Source of the DNA: Bacteroidales bacterium UBA4331
GTDB lineage: Bacteria > Bacteroidota > Bacteroidia > Bacteroidales > Paludibacteraceae
Reading direction: 5' to 3'
Length of the DNA stretch: 64,000 nucleotides
Assembly: GCA_002394395.1 (NCBI GenBank)
Contig: DGTR01000014.1
Location: forward strand, 33,912 to 97,911
Position 1 is the stretch's first letter, and every line of letters starts with the position of its first letter. Position numbers and translations under genes: made by a program. Of the stretch, positions 31,289 to 39,597 are shown piece after piece. Below the pieces are notes generated by a model, which worked only from the letters and a program-made list of their open reading frames with translations, was not told the origin of the DNA and did no database searches.

Positions 31289-33363
31289 AAATTCTCATAG
31301 AGCAATATGGCTATGACAAAGAGAGGTTGAGCAAACTGCTTGACCCGCACTATTATACGGAGTTGCGAGACGGCAAAGCCAAAATTCCGTACGTGGGGTA
31401 TTTTCTGTCTCACAAGATACCGGATGTGGTGTTCATCCTGCCGAAAGTGTTTGTGATTGACGGCAAGGCTTTCGGCGAATACACACCGGAAGAGATTATT
31501 GACTTTGATGCCCTCAAGGCGGAACACAAAGCGAATGTGTTTAGTCTCTCCGTGTGGATTTACCGGGCTATCAAACTCTATTTCCTGCGCAAGGACAAAG
31601 CCGGAGAGGAAGCGGAAATCATGCAGAACGTGGTTTCTCACCAAGGTCCAAGCAGCGAGACGATGATAGATATTATCCTGTCGCTCTTGAAGTTTGACAA
31701 GGATCACAAGAACCTCTTTGCATATATCACGCGCCTCAAACACTCCGGGCAGAACAAGATTCATTGGCAGAAGACCATCTCCCAGACGCAAGCCCTCATA
31801 CAAAACGGAAAGCCGGTTTATCTTCAGCCGCGTACCAAACACAAAGACATCAATTTTGACGAAGAACTGATAGTGCTCTTTTATTCGGTACTCAACTATC
31901 TCTCGCAGGAGTTCAAGTTCAGCGTCCGTCCGGCTTTCGGGTACGATCTGCTCCGACCGGAGACGATTCAATCTATGATAGAGAGCGACAAAGGTGTACG
32001 TATTCTCCGGCAAAACAGACGCAAGTACTTCACGGATGAGATGGTTCAACTATGGAACCTGCTCTTCACTTTCTTTGAGCAATCGCAATATGTCCAGAGC
32101 AAAGACAATGACGACGAGCAAGCGATGTTGGTTCGCGAGTTCAACCTCGTTTTTGAGGACATGATCGATTCGCTCATCGGAGACAGCAGTCTGCCTTCAG
32201 GACTAAAAGAGCAGAAAGACGGCAAGATCATCGACCACCTCTACCGCGATAGTTCGCTTATCGAGGACAAAAAACAAATCTATTTTATTGGTGACAGCAA
32301 GTACTACAAGGATGAGAACGACATCGGTCCGAACTCCATCTACAAGCAGTTTACGTACGCCAAGAATGTCATTCAATACAATATCGATTTCTTCAACCGC
32401 AAGCCCAACGAGTTTGAGCAGGAGAACTTACAATACCGCGACAACACGACCGAGGGCTACAATATCACGCCGAACTATTTCATCCGCGGACATCTGCAAG
32501 CCGGCCAACTGAATAATTATTCCGACTCTAACCTGCAATTAGTGTCCGTGGACGGCAAGAACTATAAGATCTCGTTCCACTTTGAGAACCGGCTCTTTGA
32601 CCGCGACACGCTAATTCTGCAAACATACAATATCAACTTCCTCTTTGTGCTGGCGTGTTATGTGCAAGGAGCCGGGGAACATACACAAAAGATTAGATCT
32701 ATTTTCCGCGAGAATATCAAGAGCGTGCTCCAGACGCAGTACGATTTCTTTGCTATCAAGCCCAAAGTGCAGCATGAGGCAGAGCAGTTCCTGCATGATA
32801 ATTTCCAACAAGTACTCGGCAAAGTGATTGCGCCTTATGACACTTCTACCAATTGTATGGCGTTAGCGTTAGACCAAAAGGCAGATAACAAGGAGACGCT
32901 CGATTTGATTGACCAGTACTTCTACCGGCAACCTATTCCGAAAGACCATTTGGACATTACCCCGGACACCTTATTCGGAGAGAATGAGCAGACCCGTTTG
33001 TTTACGGAGACACCTGTTATAGACAAGAATCTAAAGTGTATTATCTCGGCACAAGTCCGCAAGGATGATAAGCAGTTTGACCTGTTCAACCTCGGAGAAG
33101 CTACGGAATATACGATGGATTCTGTTCCGTCTGTTAGTCTCATGAGCATCAAATATCTCATGCCTATGCCCGCGTATAACATACGAGGCTACTACGAGGT
33201 TACGGACATGAAGTTCAACACCAAAACAGGAGGCATGAAATTCAAATTAGGTCAGTTCTATCCCTTAGGCGACACACCCGTTAACATCGCCGGCAAAATG
33301 CGTCACGGCGAACTCCTTTCCCTCGGCTACATAGAGGAAAATCTCTATTCTCAAAAGCCATAA
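31285..33363 (+). CDS. McrC/LlaJI-like restriction endonuclease subunit
   Basis: The 692-residue protein is the partner of the McrB-like GTPase. A PD-(D/E)xK nuclease core is visible at about residues 311-342: FEDMIDSLIG, KIIDHLYRDSSLI and IYFIGDSKYYK, the last two supplying the acidic residues and lysine. The N-terminal region (MKILIEQYGYDKERLSKLL) may bind the AAA+ ring. The closest named group I recognise is the LlaJI/McrC family, in which a C5 methyltransferase, a McrB-like GTPase and a nuclease form one restriction-modification system. It ends with a strong terminator at 33519. Confidence 0.8.
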   Translation: MKILIEQYGYDKERLSKLLDPHYYTELRDGKAKIPYVGYFLSHKIPDVVFILPKVFVIDGKAFGEYTPEEIIDFDALKAEHKANVFSLSVWIYRAIKLYFLRKDKAGEEAEIMQNVVSHQGPSSETMIDIILSLLKFDKDHKNLFAYITRLKHSGQNKIHWQKTISQTQALIQNGKPVYLQPRTKHKDINFDEELIVLFYSVLNYLSQEFKFSVRPAFGYDLLRPETIQSMIESDKGVRILRQNRRKYFTDEMVQLWNLLFTFFEQSQYVQSKDNDDEQAMLVREFNLVFEDMIDSLIGDSSLPSGLKEQKDGKIIDHLYRDSSLIEDKKQIYFIGDSKYYKDENDIGPNSIYKQFTYAKNVIQYNIDFFNRKPNEFEQENLQYRDNTTEGYNITPNYFIRGHLQAGQLNNYSDSNLQLVSVDGKNYKISFHFENRLFDRDTLILQTYNINFLFVLACYVQGAGEHTQKIRSIFRENIKSVLQTQYDFFAIKPKVQHEAEQFLHDNFQQVLGKVIAPYDTSTNCMALALDQKADNKETLDLIDQYFYRQPIPKDHLDITPDTLFGENEQTRLFTETPVIDKNLKCIISAQVRKDDKQFDLFNLGEATEYTMDSVPSVSLMSIKYLMPMPAYNIRGYYEVTDMKFNTKTGGMKFKLGQFYPLGDTPVNIAGKMRHGELLSLGYIEENLYSQKP

Positions 33364-33518
33364 TCCCATAAACATCGGTCTGAATTCGTTTCAACATCGG
33401 TTCAAATGGTCATAAATCAGCAGACCTTGCGCTGACGTTGCGCTGATGGTATATACCCTGGCCGGACAAGAGGTCAAATAACGTGACCAAGGGACTAAGT
33501 ACCAAGTACAAATCTCAC

Positions 33519-33553
33519 GGGCGGCTCAATGTAATGAGTCGCCCGATTGTTTT
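33519..33553 (+). terminator. Terminator of the restriction cassette
   Basis: GGGCGGCTCA, loop ATGTAA, TGAGTCGCCC with one G-U pair, then GATTGTTTTG. It lies 156 bases after the stop. Confidence 0.75.
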
Positions 33554-33599
33554 GTCCAGATAATCATAAATGTACTGCTAAAGCACCTTGTGAGTGCCG

Positions 33600-33662
33600 A
33601 AAATGTGTAAAAATCACAAAATATAGTACCAAAAATGTGTAAAATTACACAAAAATAGTACC
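33600..33662 (+). repeat. Two 31-32 base direct repeats ending TAGTACC
   Basis: Both units begin AAAATGTGTAAAA and end ATAGTACC; the middles are ATCACAAAAT and TTACACAAAA. The end resembles the -7 region TAGTACC(TTTG) used at 26126 and 34453, so they may be decayed promoter copies. Confidence 0.7.
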
Positions 33663-33687
33663 GTAGAGGTCAAATCGGCCACTCGTA

Positions 33688-33969
33688 TTAGCGGAGGAAG
33701 TCTCGCATCTTATACCAACCGTTATAATCCTTCCCTGCGTGTGCGTTTATCAATGAATAATCTGCAATATAATGGAGGCCTGATAAGTATTCCTCTTCCG
33801 TTAGCAGACTGGATATTGCGATTAATAGCAATGGTATAATATTTTTTCTCCATAATAGATCTTCATCCTCCGCGGGGAGAAAACATATACCATAGACGGA
33901 CGAAAAGTCCGCTAATAGGGCTCCCGCAGATTGCATCCCGTTTCTATTCCGCTTGGCGACACATCCCAT
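33688..33969 (-). CDS. Doubtful small frame, possibly a gene remnant
   Basis: A 93-codon frame on the minus strand (SSVYGICFLPAEDEDLLW, HYIADYSLINAHAGKDYNGW) has a protein-like composition, but no promoter or recognised domain. A shorter start lies at its internal ATG. It may be a fragment of a lost island gene. Confidence 0.25.
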   Translation of the reverse strand: MGCVAKRNRNGMQSAGALLADFSSVYGICFLPAEDEDLLWRKNIIPLLLIAISSLLTEEEYLSGLHYIADYSLINAHAGKDYNGWYKMRDFLR

Positions 33970-34001
33970 TCGCCAAGCAGTTTTTCTTTGTCCATCTTTT
34001 T

Positions 34002-34084
34002 ACAACTTGTATCTTTTTCTTTACAACTTGTATCTTTTTCTTTATAGCTTGTATCTTTTTTCTATAGCTTGTATCTTTTTCTCA
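34002..34084. repeat. Four tandem 20-21 base repeats (ACAACTTGTATCTTTTTCTTT)
   Basis: Units start at 34002, 34023, 34044 and 34064. The first two are identical; the last two carry ATAGCTTG in place of ACAACTTG. On the minus strand they read as GATACAAG(T/C)TGTAAAGAAAAA. Confidence 0.85.
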
Positions 34085-34244
34085 AAAAACAAGCTTCCGT
34101 TCGCGGTACTTTAGTGCCGTGTTTCTTCTTACGTCGTCCATTGCCCGGCATGCCATGCCGCTTATATAAAAATTTGCACTGAGAAAAGTGAGATTTCTCA
34201 GAATTCTCACAATTCTTATGTCATTTTTTTCTTTCGTTTATTGC

Positions 34245-34261
34245 GTCGGATGGTATCCGAC
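34245..34261. other. Short perfect hairpin in the scar region
   Basis: GTCGGAT, GGT, ATCCGAC. There is no T-run; its role is unknown. Confidence 0.4.
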
Positions 34262-34431
34262 ATCCGGCCCTAAAAAAGTCCAATCGTTAGTTATTCCTTA
34301 GTGATTAGTTAGATATTCGTTAGTCATTGTACTACCCATAACGTAGCCTAATCGTAGTCACTTACTCCGCAGTACGCCCTGTTCTTCTCCCGTTCCTTTC
34401 TCCTTAAAATCAAATAAAAATGCGCGCATAT

Positions 34432-34462
34432 TTGCATATCTCAAAAAAAAGCAGTACCTTTG
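34432..34462 (+). promoter_or_regulatory. Promoter of the FecCD permease gene (and panB)
   Basis: TTGCATATC at -33, TACCTTTG at -7, 20-base spacer. The -7 element ends 17 bases before the ATG at 34480, so the mRNA leader would be about 10 bases. Confidence 0.85.
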
Positions 34463-34479
34463 CATCGTTTTTGCAAACG

Positions 34480-35427
34480 ATGAGGAGAAACGCAGGAATA
34501 TTCATAGGGTTGGGCGTGCTTCTGGCACTCTTTTTTTGCCTGGATATATGTAGCGGCAGCATTTGGCTGTGGCCGTTTGACACATTGAGTGTCATGGAGC
34601 ACAATATCCTGCACGCCATCCGTATCCCGAAAGCGATTACGGCGGTCCTTGCCGGCGCAGCATTGTCTGTATCGGGACTGATCATGCAGACCCTCTTCCG
34701 CAACCCTCTTGCCGGACCTTATACTTTAGGCGTCTCGTCCGGTGCGAGTCTGGGTGTAGCCTTCCTGACGATGTGCTCCGCGACAATGGTGATGATGCTG
34801 CCGATAGCCGCGTGCATCGGCGCGACGGGTGTCTTACTGCTGGTCTTAGCGGTCAGCCGGCGCGTGACGGGTAATGTCAGCCTGCTGATTGTGGGAATGA
34901 TGTTCGGCTCCATCGCCGGCGCGTTAGTGAGCCTGCTGCAGAACTTCGCCAACCCCGATGCGCTGAAACTCTTCATCGTCTGGACGCTCGGTTCACTCAG
35001 CAGTGTCAGTTGGGCGGACATGCGGCTCTTGCTCCCTATCCTGCTCCTCGGCACGCTCTTTGTCATCCTGGCGATGAAGCCGCTGAACGGCCTGCTCTTA
35101 GGCGAAGACTACGCCCGCGGACTGGGCATCCACGTTGAGCGCACGAGGCTGTATATCGTCCTCGCGACCGGTCTCTTAGCCGGAGGCGTGACGGCTTTCT
35201 GCGGTCCTATCGCTTTCATCGGCGTAGCGGTTCCGCATATCGCCCGGGGGATTTTTCAGACCTCCAACCACCGCATCACCATCCCCGCGTGCGCCCTCAT
35301 CGGCGCCGGGCTGCTGCTGATTTGCGATGTGTTGTGTTCGCTCTTTGTCTATCCGCTTCCGATATCGACCATCAGTGCCTTGTTCGGAGCGCCGATTATT
35401 ATCTGGATCATTCTAAAAAACAAATAA
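34480..35427 (+). CDS. FecCD/BtuC-family ABC transporter permease
   Basis: The 315-residue inner membrane protein has about nine helices and the family marks IRIPKAITAVLAGAALSVSGLIMQTLFRNPLAGPYTLGVSSGASLG, AGGVTAFCGPIAFIGVAVPHIAR, and the ATPase-coupling region before SNHR. Such permeases import iron-siderophore, heme or cobalamin. No substrate-binding protein or ATPase gene is adjacent, so its partners must lie elsewhere. The frame is open from 34420, but that start lies upstream of the promoter; ATG 34480 is used. panB follows after 3 bases. Confidence 0.9.
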   Translation: MRRNAGIFIGLGVLLALFFCLDICSGSIWLWPFDTLSVMEHNILHAIRIPKAITAVLAGAALSVSGLIMQTLFRNPLAGPYTLGVSSGASLGVAFLTMCSATMVMMLPIAACIGATGVLLLVLAVSRRVTGNVSLLIVGMMFGSIAGALVSLLQNFANPDALKLFIVWTLGSLSSVSWADMRLLLPILLLGTLFVILAMKPLNGLLLGEDYARGLGIHVERTRLYIVLATGLLAGGVTAFCGPIAFIGVAVPHIARGIFQTSNHRITIPACALIGAGLLLICDVLCSLFVYPLPISTISALFGAPIIIWIILKNK

Positions 35428-35430
35428 ACA

Positions 35431-36246
35431 ATGTCTGTACATGTACAAAATAGCCGAATGACGACTTCCAAACTGCGTCAGATGAAGGCTAACGGCGAGA
35501 AGATCGCCATGCTAACAAGTTATGATTTTACCCTTGCCTCTCTCGTCGATGAGGCAGGGATTGATATGATTTTAGTGGGCGACAGCGCCAGCAACGTCGT
35601 TTGCGGCAACCAATACACGCTGCCCATCACCGTGGATGAGATGATCTTCCTCACCAAAGGTGTTGTCCGCGCAGCGCAGCACTCGCTCGTCGTTTGCGAC
35701 ATGCCGTTTGGCAGTTATCAGGTGAGCGAAGAGGAAGCCGTGCGCAACGCCATCAAGATCCTCAAGGAATCCGGTTGCGATGCCGTCAAACTCGAGGGCG
35801 GCGAAGAGATCCTTCCTGCTATCCGCCATATGATCCAAGCCGGCGTACCCGTCATGGGACACCTCGGTCTGACGCCGCAGAGCGTCAATCAGTTCGGCGG
35901 TTACGGCCTGCGCGCGAAAGAAGAGGCAGAGGCTGCCAAACTGCTCCACGACGCCAAACTCCTGGACGAAGCCGGCTGTTTCTCTATCGTCCTGGAGAAG
36001 ATCCCTGCGGCGTTGGCAGAGAAAGTAACGAAAGCCGTCTCCTGCCCGGTCATCGGCATCGGCGCCGGCAATGGTTGCGACGGACAAGTCCTCGTGCTCC
36101 ACGACATGTTAGGCCTTAACCAAGGCTTCAAACCCAAGTTCCTCCGCCATTTTGCGACCCTCGCTCAGAACGTCAAAGATGCAGTAAGCGAATACGTCAA
36201 CGCAGTCAAAGACAGTTCCTTCCCCAACGCGGAAGAATCCTACTAA
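35431..36246 (+). CDS. panB: 3-methyl-2-oxobutanoate hydroxymethyltransferase
   Basis: PanB makes ketopantoate from 2-ketoisovalerate and methylene-tetrahydrofolate, the first step of pantothenate synthesis. Key segments are LTSYDFTLASLVDEAGIDMILVGDS (metal aspartate), the GHLGLTPQSVNQFGGY motif, the KLEGG region and IGIGAGNGCDGQVLVLHDMLG. It has 271 residues, normal for the family. It is probably co-transcribed with the permease gene and ends at a strong bidirectional terminator. Confidence 0.96.
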   Translation: MSVHVQNSRMTTSKLRQMKANGEKIAMLTSYDFTLASLVDEAGIDMILVGDSASNVVCGNQYTLPITVDEMIFLTKGVVRAAQHSLVVCDMPFGSYQVSEEEAVRNAIKILKESGCDAVKLEGGEEILPAIRHMIQAGVPVMGHLGLTPQSVNQFGGYGLRAKEEAEAAKLLHDAKLLDEAGCFSIVLEKIPAALAEKVTKAVSCPVIGIGAGNGCDGQVLVLHDMLGLNQGFKPKFLRHFATLAQNVKDAVSEYVNAVKDSSFPNAEESY

Positions 36247-36261
36247 TCGTACATATGCACG

Positions 36262-36305
36262 ATATACACAAAAAAGAGGCCCTCGAGCCTCTTTTTTGTG
36301 TATAT
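36262..36305. terminator. Strong bidirectional terminator between panB and the membrane protein gene
   Basis: A perfect 19-bp stem: ATATACACAAAAAAGAGGC, loop CCTCGA, and the exact complement. The A-run and T-run make it work on both strands for the convergent genes. Confidence 0.9.
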
Positions 36306-36314
36306 GACTGTGTA

Positions 36315-37061
36315 TTACGGGATGAGTTTCTGGATCTCCGTAGCGATCTCATCCATGTACTTGTTTCCGGTCTCCGGGTTGATCGGCAGTGCGCCGAAAT
36401 CCAGCGTGATAAACGGATGCATACTGTCGGATGTCACGAGCTTCAGGTCCTTGCGTCCCATGCGCACCTCCATGATCTCCGAGAAAGGAATAACGATTCC
36501 CTGGGCGTACAAGAGCCCCAACTCACGGTTCGCGAGGATATTTCTGCCGGTGAGAATATCATGCTGGTACCAAACCTCATAATCATCGCCCAGCGTCTCC
36601 TTGATAAGCGCCTCCGCCTGCGGATTGAGAGTAGCTGCCTCACGTCTCCATTGCTCGCGTTGCTGCTCACGAGCCGCCGCTGCCTCACGCACGTGTTCCT
36701 CATTCTCATTCACGTATTCGTCGATGGAAGCCATATAAGCGTTACGACGGGAACGAAGCCCGATGAGTAGCAACAGATCCGCCAGAATCACTACTGCCGG
36801 ATAAGCCAACGTGCCATAGAAATCCTGCAAATAGAAAGGTATCGGGATATAGGCAATCGCCAAAAGCAGACTGACATACAACAACCAGCGGCATTTGTTA
36901 TGCGCATGGCGGATCGCATGAATCGTCTGCTCACGCGTCACTTCACGCACGACTTTCAGCCGGTCACGAGCGTCAAACCACTTCCATACCAGGAAGAAGG
37001 ACACCAACATCAATCCAATGAGGATAAACAATAAGGAATAGAGTAAAAATTCGAGTCTCAT
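36315..37061 (-). CDS. Membrane protein of unknown function
   Basis: I do not recognise the family. The 248-residue protein has one helix at about 5-25 and two more at about 60-80 and 87-105, then a charged stretch (NENEEHVREAAAAREQQREQWRREAATLNPQ) likely to be a coiled coil. The C-terminal cytoplasmic domain (LGLLYAQGIVIPFSEIMEVRMGRKDLKLVTSDSMHPFITLDFG) looks like a small PH-like beta fold. It has its own promoter. Confidence 0.75.
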   Translation of the reverse strand: MRLEFLLYSLLFILIGLMLVSFFLVWKWFDARDRLKVVREVTREQTIHAIRHAHNKCRWLLYVSLLLAIAYIPIPFYLQDFYGTLAYPAVVILADLLLLIGLRSRRNAYMASIDEYVNENEEHVREAAAAREQQREQWRREAATLNPQAEALIKETLGDDYEVWYQHDILTGRNILANRELGLLYAQGIVIPFSEIMEVRMGRKDLKLVTSDSMHPFITLDFGALPINPETGNKYMDEIATEIQKLIP

Positions 37062-37110
37062 ACGCTTATAGATTTGAGGGTTAAATTAAGTCTATTTTTA
37101 AAACTCGCCA

Positions 37111-37141
37111 CAAAGTTACAACAAATTTTCCGAATATGCAA
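37111..37141 (-). promoter_or_regulatory. Promoter of the membrane protein gene
   Basis: On the minus strand TTGCATATTCGG at -33 and TAACTTTG at -7, 20-base spacer. It is divergent from the galK promoter. Confidence 0.85.
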
Positions 37142-37179
37142 GAGTTCTTACTATTTTTATTGCATATTTCAATAAAAAC

Positions 37180-37210
37180 TTGCATATTTGAAAAAAAAAC
37201 CGTACCTTTG
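37180..37210 (+). promoter_or_regulatory. Promoter of galK
   Basis: TTGCATATTTG at -33, TACCTTTG at -7, 20-base spacer. A second TTGCATATTT lies exactly 20 bases upstream (37160), so the -33 word is duplicated. Confidence 0.85.
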
Positions 37211-37248
37211 CATGCTATTTTTTGTTAAACTCTCATTTTACCACTACT

Positions 37249-38430
37249 ATGACAACACAAGAAATGAAACAGGCATTTGAGCAAGCCTATCATCAGAAAG
37301 CTCAGAAAATCTTCTTCTCTCCGGGTCGTGTCAATCTTATCGGCGAGCACACCGATTACAACGGCGGCGCTGTTTTCCCTTGTGCACTCAGCTTCGGCGC
37401 TTGGCTCTTGATCGCCAAGAATAACGACCGCGTGCTGCGGTTCCATTCGCTGAACATGCCGCAAGTATATGAAATCCCCATGGACGCTATCGCTCCGCAG
37501 CCTGATCGCGCTTGGTGTAACTACTCGCTGGGATGCATCGAGATCATCCGTCGCCGCCATCCGGAGGCGAAACTGGAGAGCGGTTATGACTTGCTCTACT
37601 ATGGTAACGTGCCCGCAGGAGCCGGTCTGAGCAGTTCCGCTGCCATGGAGGTGGTTACCGCACGCGCCTTCACTGAAGAGATGGGTTGGAAAGATCCGGA
37701 CGACAAGAAATACCGCACGGAGTTGGCTCTCATCGGCCAGGCTTGCGAGCATGAGTACGCCGGCGTGATGTGCGGCATCATGGACCAGTTCGCTTCCGCG
37801 CAAGGAAAGAAAGATCATGCTATCCACCTCAACTGCGACACCCTCGAGTTCGAGCACGTGCCCGTCAAACTCGACGGCATCAAAGTGGTCATCACCAATA
37901 CCCACAGCCCGCATCATCTGGACAGCGGCGCGTACAACGACCGCGTGCGCCAATGCCACATCGCCGTCGAGCAGATCAGCAAAGTGAAACCCATCAAGTT
38001 CCTCGCTGAGCTGACCGAGGACGACTGGAAAGAAGTGGAATCCGCTATCACCGACCCGATTGCCAAGAAGCGTGCCCGCCACGTCGTAGGCGAAGTAGCA
38101 CGTACCGCAGCAGCCGTAGAGGCGCTCAAGAAAGGCGAGATCGCGTATTTCGGTGAACTGATGACCGCCAGCCATGTATCCCTCCGCGACGATTATGAAG
38201 TGACAGGTCCGGAGCTCGACGCCCTTGCTGAAGCCGCTTGGCAGGTAGAAGGCGTGCTCGGTAGCCGTATGACCGGTGGTGGTTTCGGAGGATGTACCGT
38301 CAGCCTCGTCAAAGAAGACGCTATCGACCGCTTCAAAGCTTTCGTCGGCGCTGAGTACGAGAAGAAAACCGGCCTCAAAGCCGATTTCTATGTTGCAGAA
38401 ATCGGTGACGGCGTGATGCGTTTGGCTTAA
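37249..38430 (+). CDS. galK: Galactokinase
   Basis: GalK phosphorylates alpha-D-galactose at C1 (Leloir pathway). The GHMP-kinase marks are PGRVNLIGEHTDYNGG (galactose binding), PAGAGLSSSAAMEV (ATP loop), GVMCGIMDQFAS and MTGGGFGGCTVSL. The ATG at 37249 gives 393 residues and the usual N terminus. The frame is open from a TTG at 37222. galM follows after 143 bases of repeat-rich DNA. Confidence 0.95.
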   Translation: MTTQEMKQAFEQAYHQKAQKIFFSPGRVNLIGEHTDYNGGAVFPCALSFGAWLLIAKNNDRVLRFHSLNMPQVYEIPMDAIAPQPDRAWCNYSLGCIEIIRRRHPEAKLESGYDLLYYGNVPAGAGLSSSAAMEVVTARAFTEEMGWKDPDDKKYRTELALIGQACEHEYAGVMCGIMDQFASAQGKKDHAIHLNCDTLEFEHVPVKLDGIKVVITNTHSPHHLDSGAYNDRVRQCHIAVEQISKVKPIKFLAELTEDDWKEVESAITDPIAKKRARHVVGEVARTAAAVEALKKGEIAYFGELMTASHVSLRDDYEVTGPELDALAEAAWQVEGVLGSRMTGGGFGGCTVSLVKEDAIDRFKAFVGAEYEKKTGLKADFYVAEIGDGVMRLA

Positions 38431-38433
38431 TTA

Positions 38434-38561
38434 ACAATTCACAATGTACAATGGACAAAGGGCTCTATGAGTTTGGTACAATGTTTTAAGATTCGTACTA
38501 TCTTTTCTGTTTGTACAAAAGCCGTTAGGACGCTTTGTGAATTGTAAATTGTACATTGATA
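38434..38561. repeat. Modular short repeats in the galK-galM gap
   Basis: ACAATTCAC and AATGTACAATG at 38434-38453 recur in inverted form as GTGAATTGT and TGTACATTG at 38538-38557, but with the modules in changed order. The gap shows no -33/-7 promoter. Confidence 0.65.
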
Positions 38562-38573
38562 ATTATTCATTTT

Positions 38574-39569
38574 ATGAAACCCATCCAATTCTATACGATT
38601 AAGAGCAGCGGTGGTCTCAAAGCGGAGATCTCGAATCTCGGCGCGAAGATCACCAAACTGCTGGTCGCCAACCGCAAAGGGGAAGTCAAGGATATCGTCC
38701 TTGGCTTCCGCACAGCGGAGGAGTGGCGAACCAAAGAGACCTATTTCAACGCCATCTGCGGACGCGTAGCCAACCGCATCAAAGACGGCAAGTTCACCCT
38801 CGACGGCAAGACCTACCAACTCCCCGTCAACAACGGCACGAACAGCCTGCACGGCGGCGTGGAGGGATTCAACGCGAAGATATGGGAGGTCGTCGAGCAG
38901 AGTATCTATGAGATCAAACTCCGCTACCGCGCCAAAGACGGCGAGGAAGGCTATCCCGGCGACGTGGACATCTATGTCACTTATACCGTGACAAAGGACA
39001 ACCGCCTCGTCATTCATTATGAGGCAAAGACCGATGCCCCCACCCTCGTGGCGATGACCAACCATGCCTATTTCAACCTTGCAGGCGAAGACGGCGGACG
39101 CGTGGACGACCATGTGCTGCAAGTCTTTGCAGACCGCTACACCCCCTTCGACGACACCGCTTGTCCGACCGGAGAGATCCTCCCCGTAGAGGGCACACCG
39201 ATGGATTTCCGCCAGCCCGTACGCATCGGAGACCGCATCCACGACCAATTCTTTGAGCCGGGCAGAGGAATCGACAACAACTGGTGTCTCTGCGACGGAG
39301 ACGCTCCTAAAGAGCTACGCCATGCCGCGACCCTCCAAGCCGACGGAAGAACTATGGAGTGTTGGACGACGATGAAGGGCCTGCAGGTCTATACCGGCAA
39401 CTGGATCGAGAAGAACGAAGGAAAAAACGGCAAGCTCTACGACGAGCAGCACGCCGTTTGTCTCGAGGCGCAGAACTGGCCCGACAGCATCAATCATCCC
39501 TCCTTCCCGAATATCATTCTCCGTCCCGGCGAGAAACTCGACGAGATAACCGAATACCGTTTCCTCTAA
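38574..39569 (+). CDS. galM: Aldose 1-epimerase (mutarotase)
   Basis: GalM interconverts alpha and beta anomers so that galactose can be used by GalK. Marks are GRVANRIKDGKF, NGTNSLHGG, the catalytic histidine in TNHAYFNLAG and the catalytic glutamate in CLEAQNWPDSINHPSFP. It has 331 residues from the ATG at 38574. It stands between galK and a GH2 glycosidase. Confidence 0.94.
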   Translation: MKPIQFYTIKSSGGLKAEISNLGAKITKLLVANRKGEVKDIVLGFRTAEEWRTKETYFNAICGRVANRIKDGKFTLDGKTYQLPVNNGTNSLHGGVEGFNAKIWEVVEQSIYEIKLRYRAKDGEEGYPGDVDIYVTYTVTKDNRLVIHYEAKTDAPTLVAMTNHAYFNLAGEDGGRVDDHVLQVFADRYTPFDDTACPTGEILPVEGTPMDFRQPVRIGDRIHDQFFEPGRGIDNNWCLCDGDAPKELRHAATLQADGRTMECWTTMKGLQVYTGNWIEKNEGKNGKLYDEQHAVCLEAQNWPDSINHPSFPNIILRPGEKLDEITEYRFL

Positions 39570-39570
39570 C

Positions 39571-39597
39571 CCCCTAATCCCCGAATCCCCTAACCCG
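39571..39597 (+). repeat. CCCCTAATC-type 9-base repeats between galM and the GH2 gene
   Basis: Three degenerate 9-base units (CCCCTAATC, CCCGAATCC, CCTAACCCG) fill the 28-base gap. Confidence 0.6.

Larger units (their letters stand above)
33364..34479. other. 1.1 kb repeat-rich region without a supported gene
   Basis: Apart from a doubtful 93-codon frame on the minus strand (33688-33969), these bases contain a terminator, two AAAATGTGT-TAGTACC direct repeats, four 21-base ACAACTTGTATC repeats, an inverted CGGCAT/ATGCCG pair near 34146-34164, a GTCGGAT/ATCCGAC hairpin and many TTAGT words (34283-34330). It has the look of an island boundary or decayed gene scar. Confidence 0.6.

Noticed and set aside
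33449..33481. A short frame ending VYTLAGQEVK that looks like the tail of a type IX secreted protein
   Set aside because: The frame is closed by a stop about 30 bases upstream and has no start; a chance match in a repeat-rich region is as likely as a gene remnant.
37225..38175. Long minus-strand frame opposite galK
   Set aside because: galK is complete with all motifs; the opposite frame has no recognisable domain and is a codon-bias shadow.
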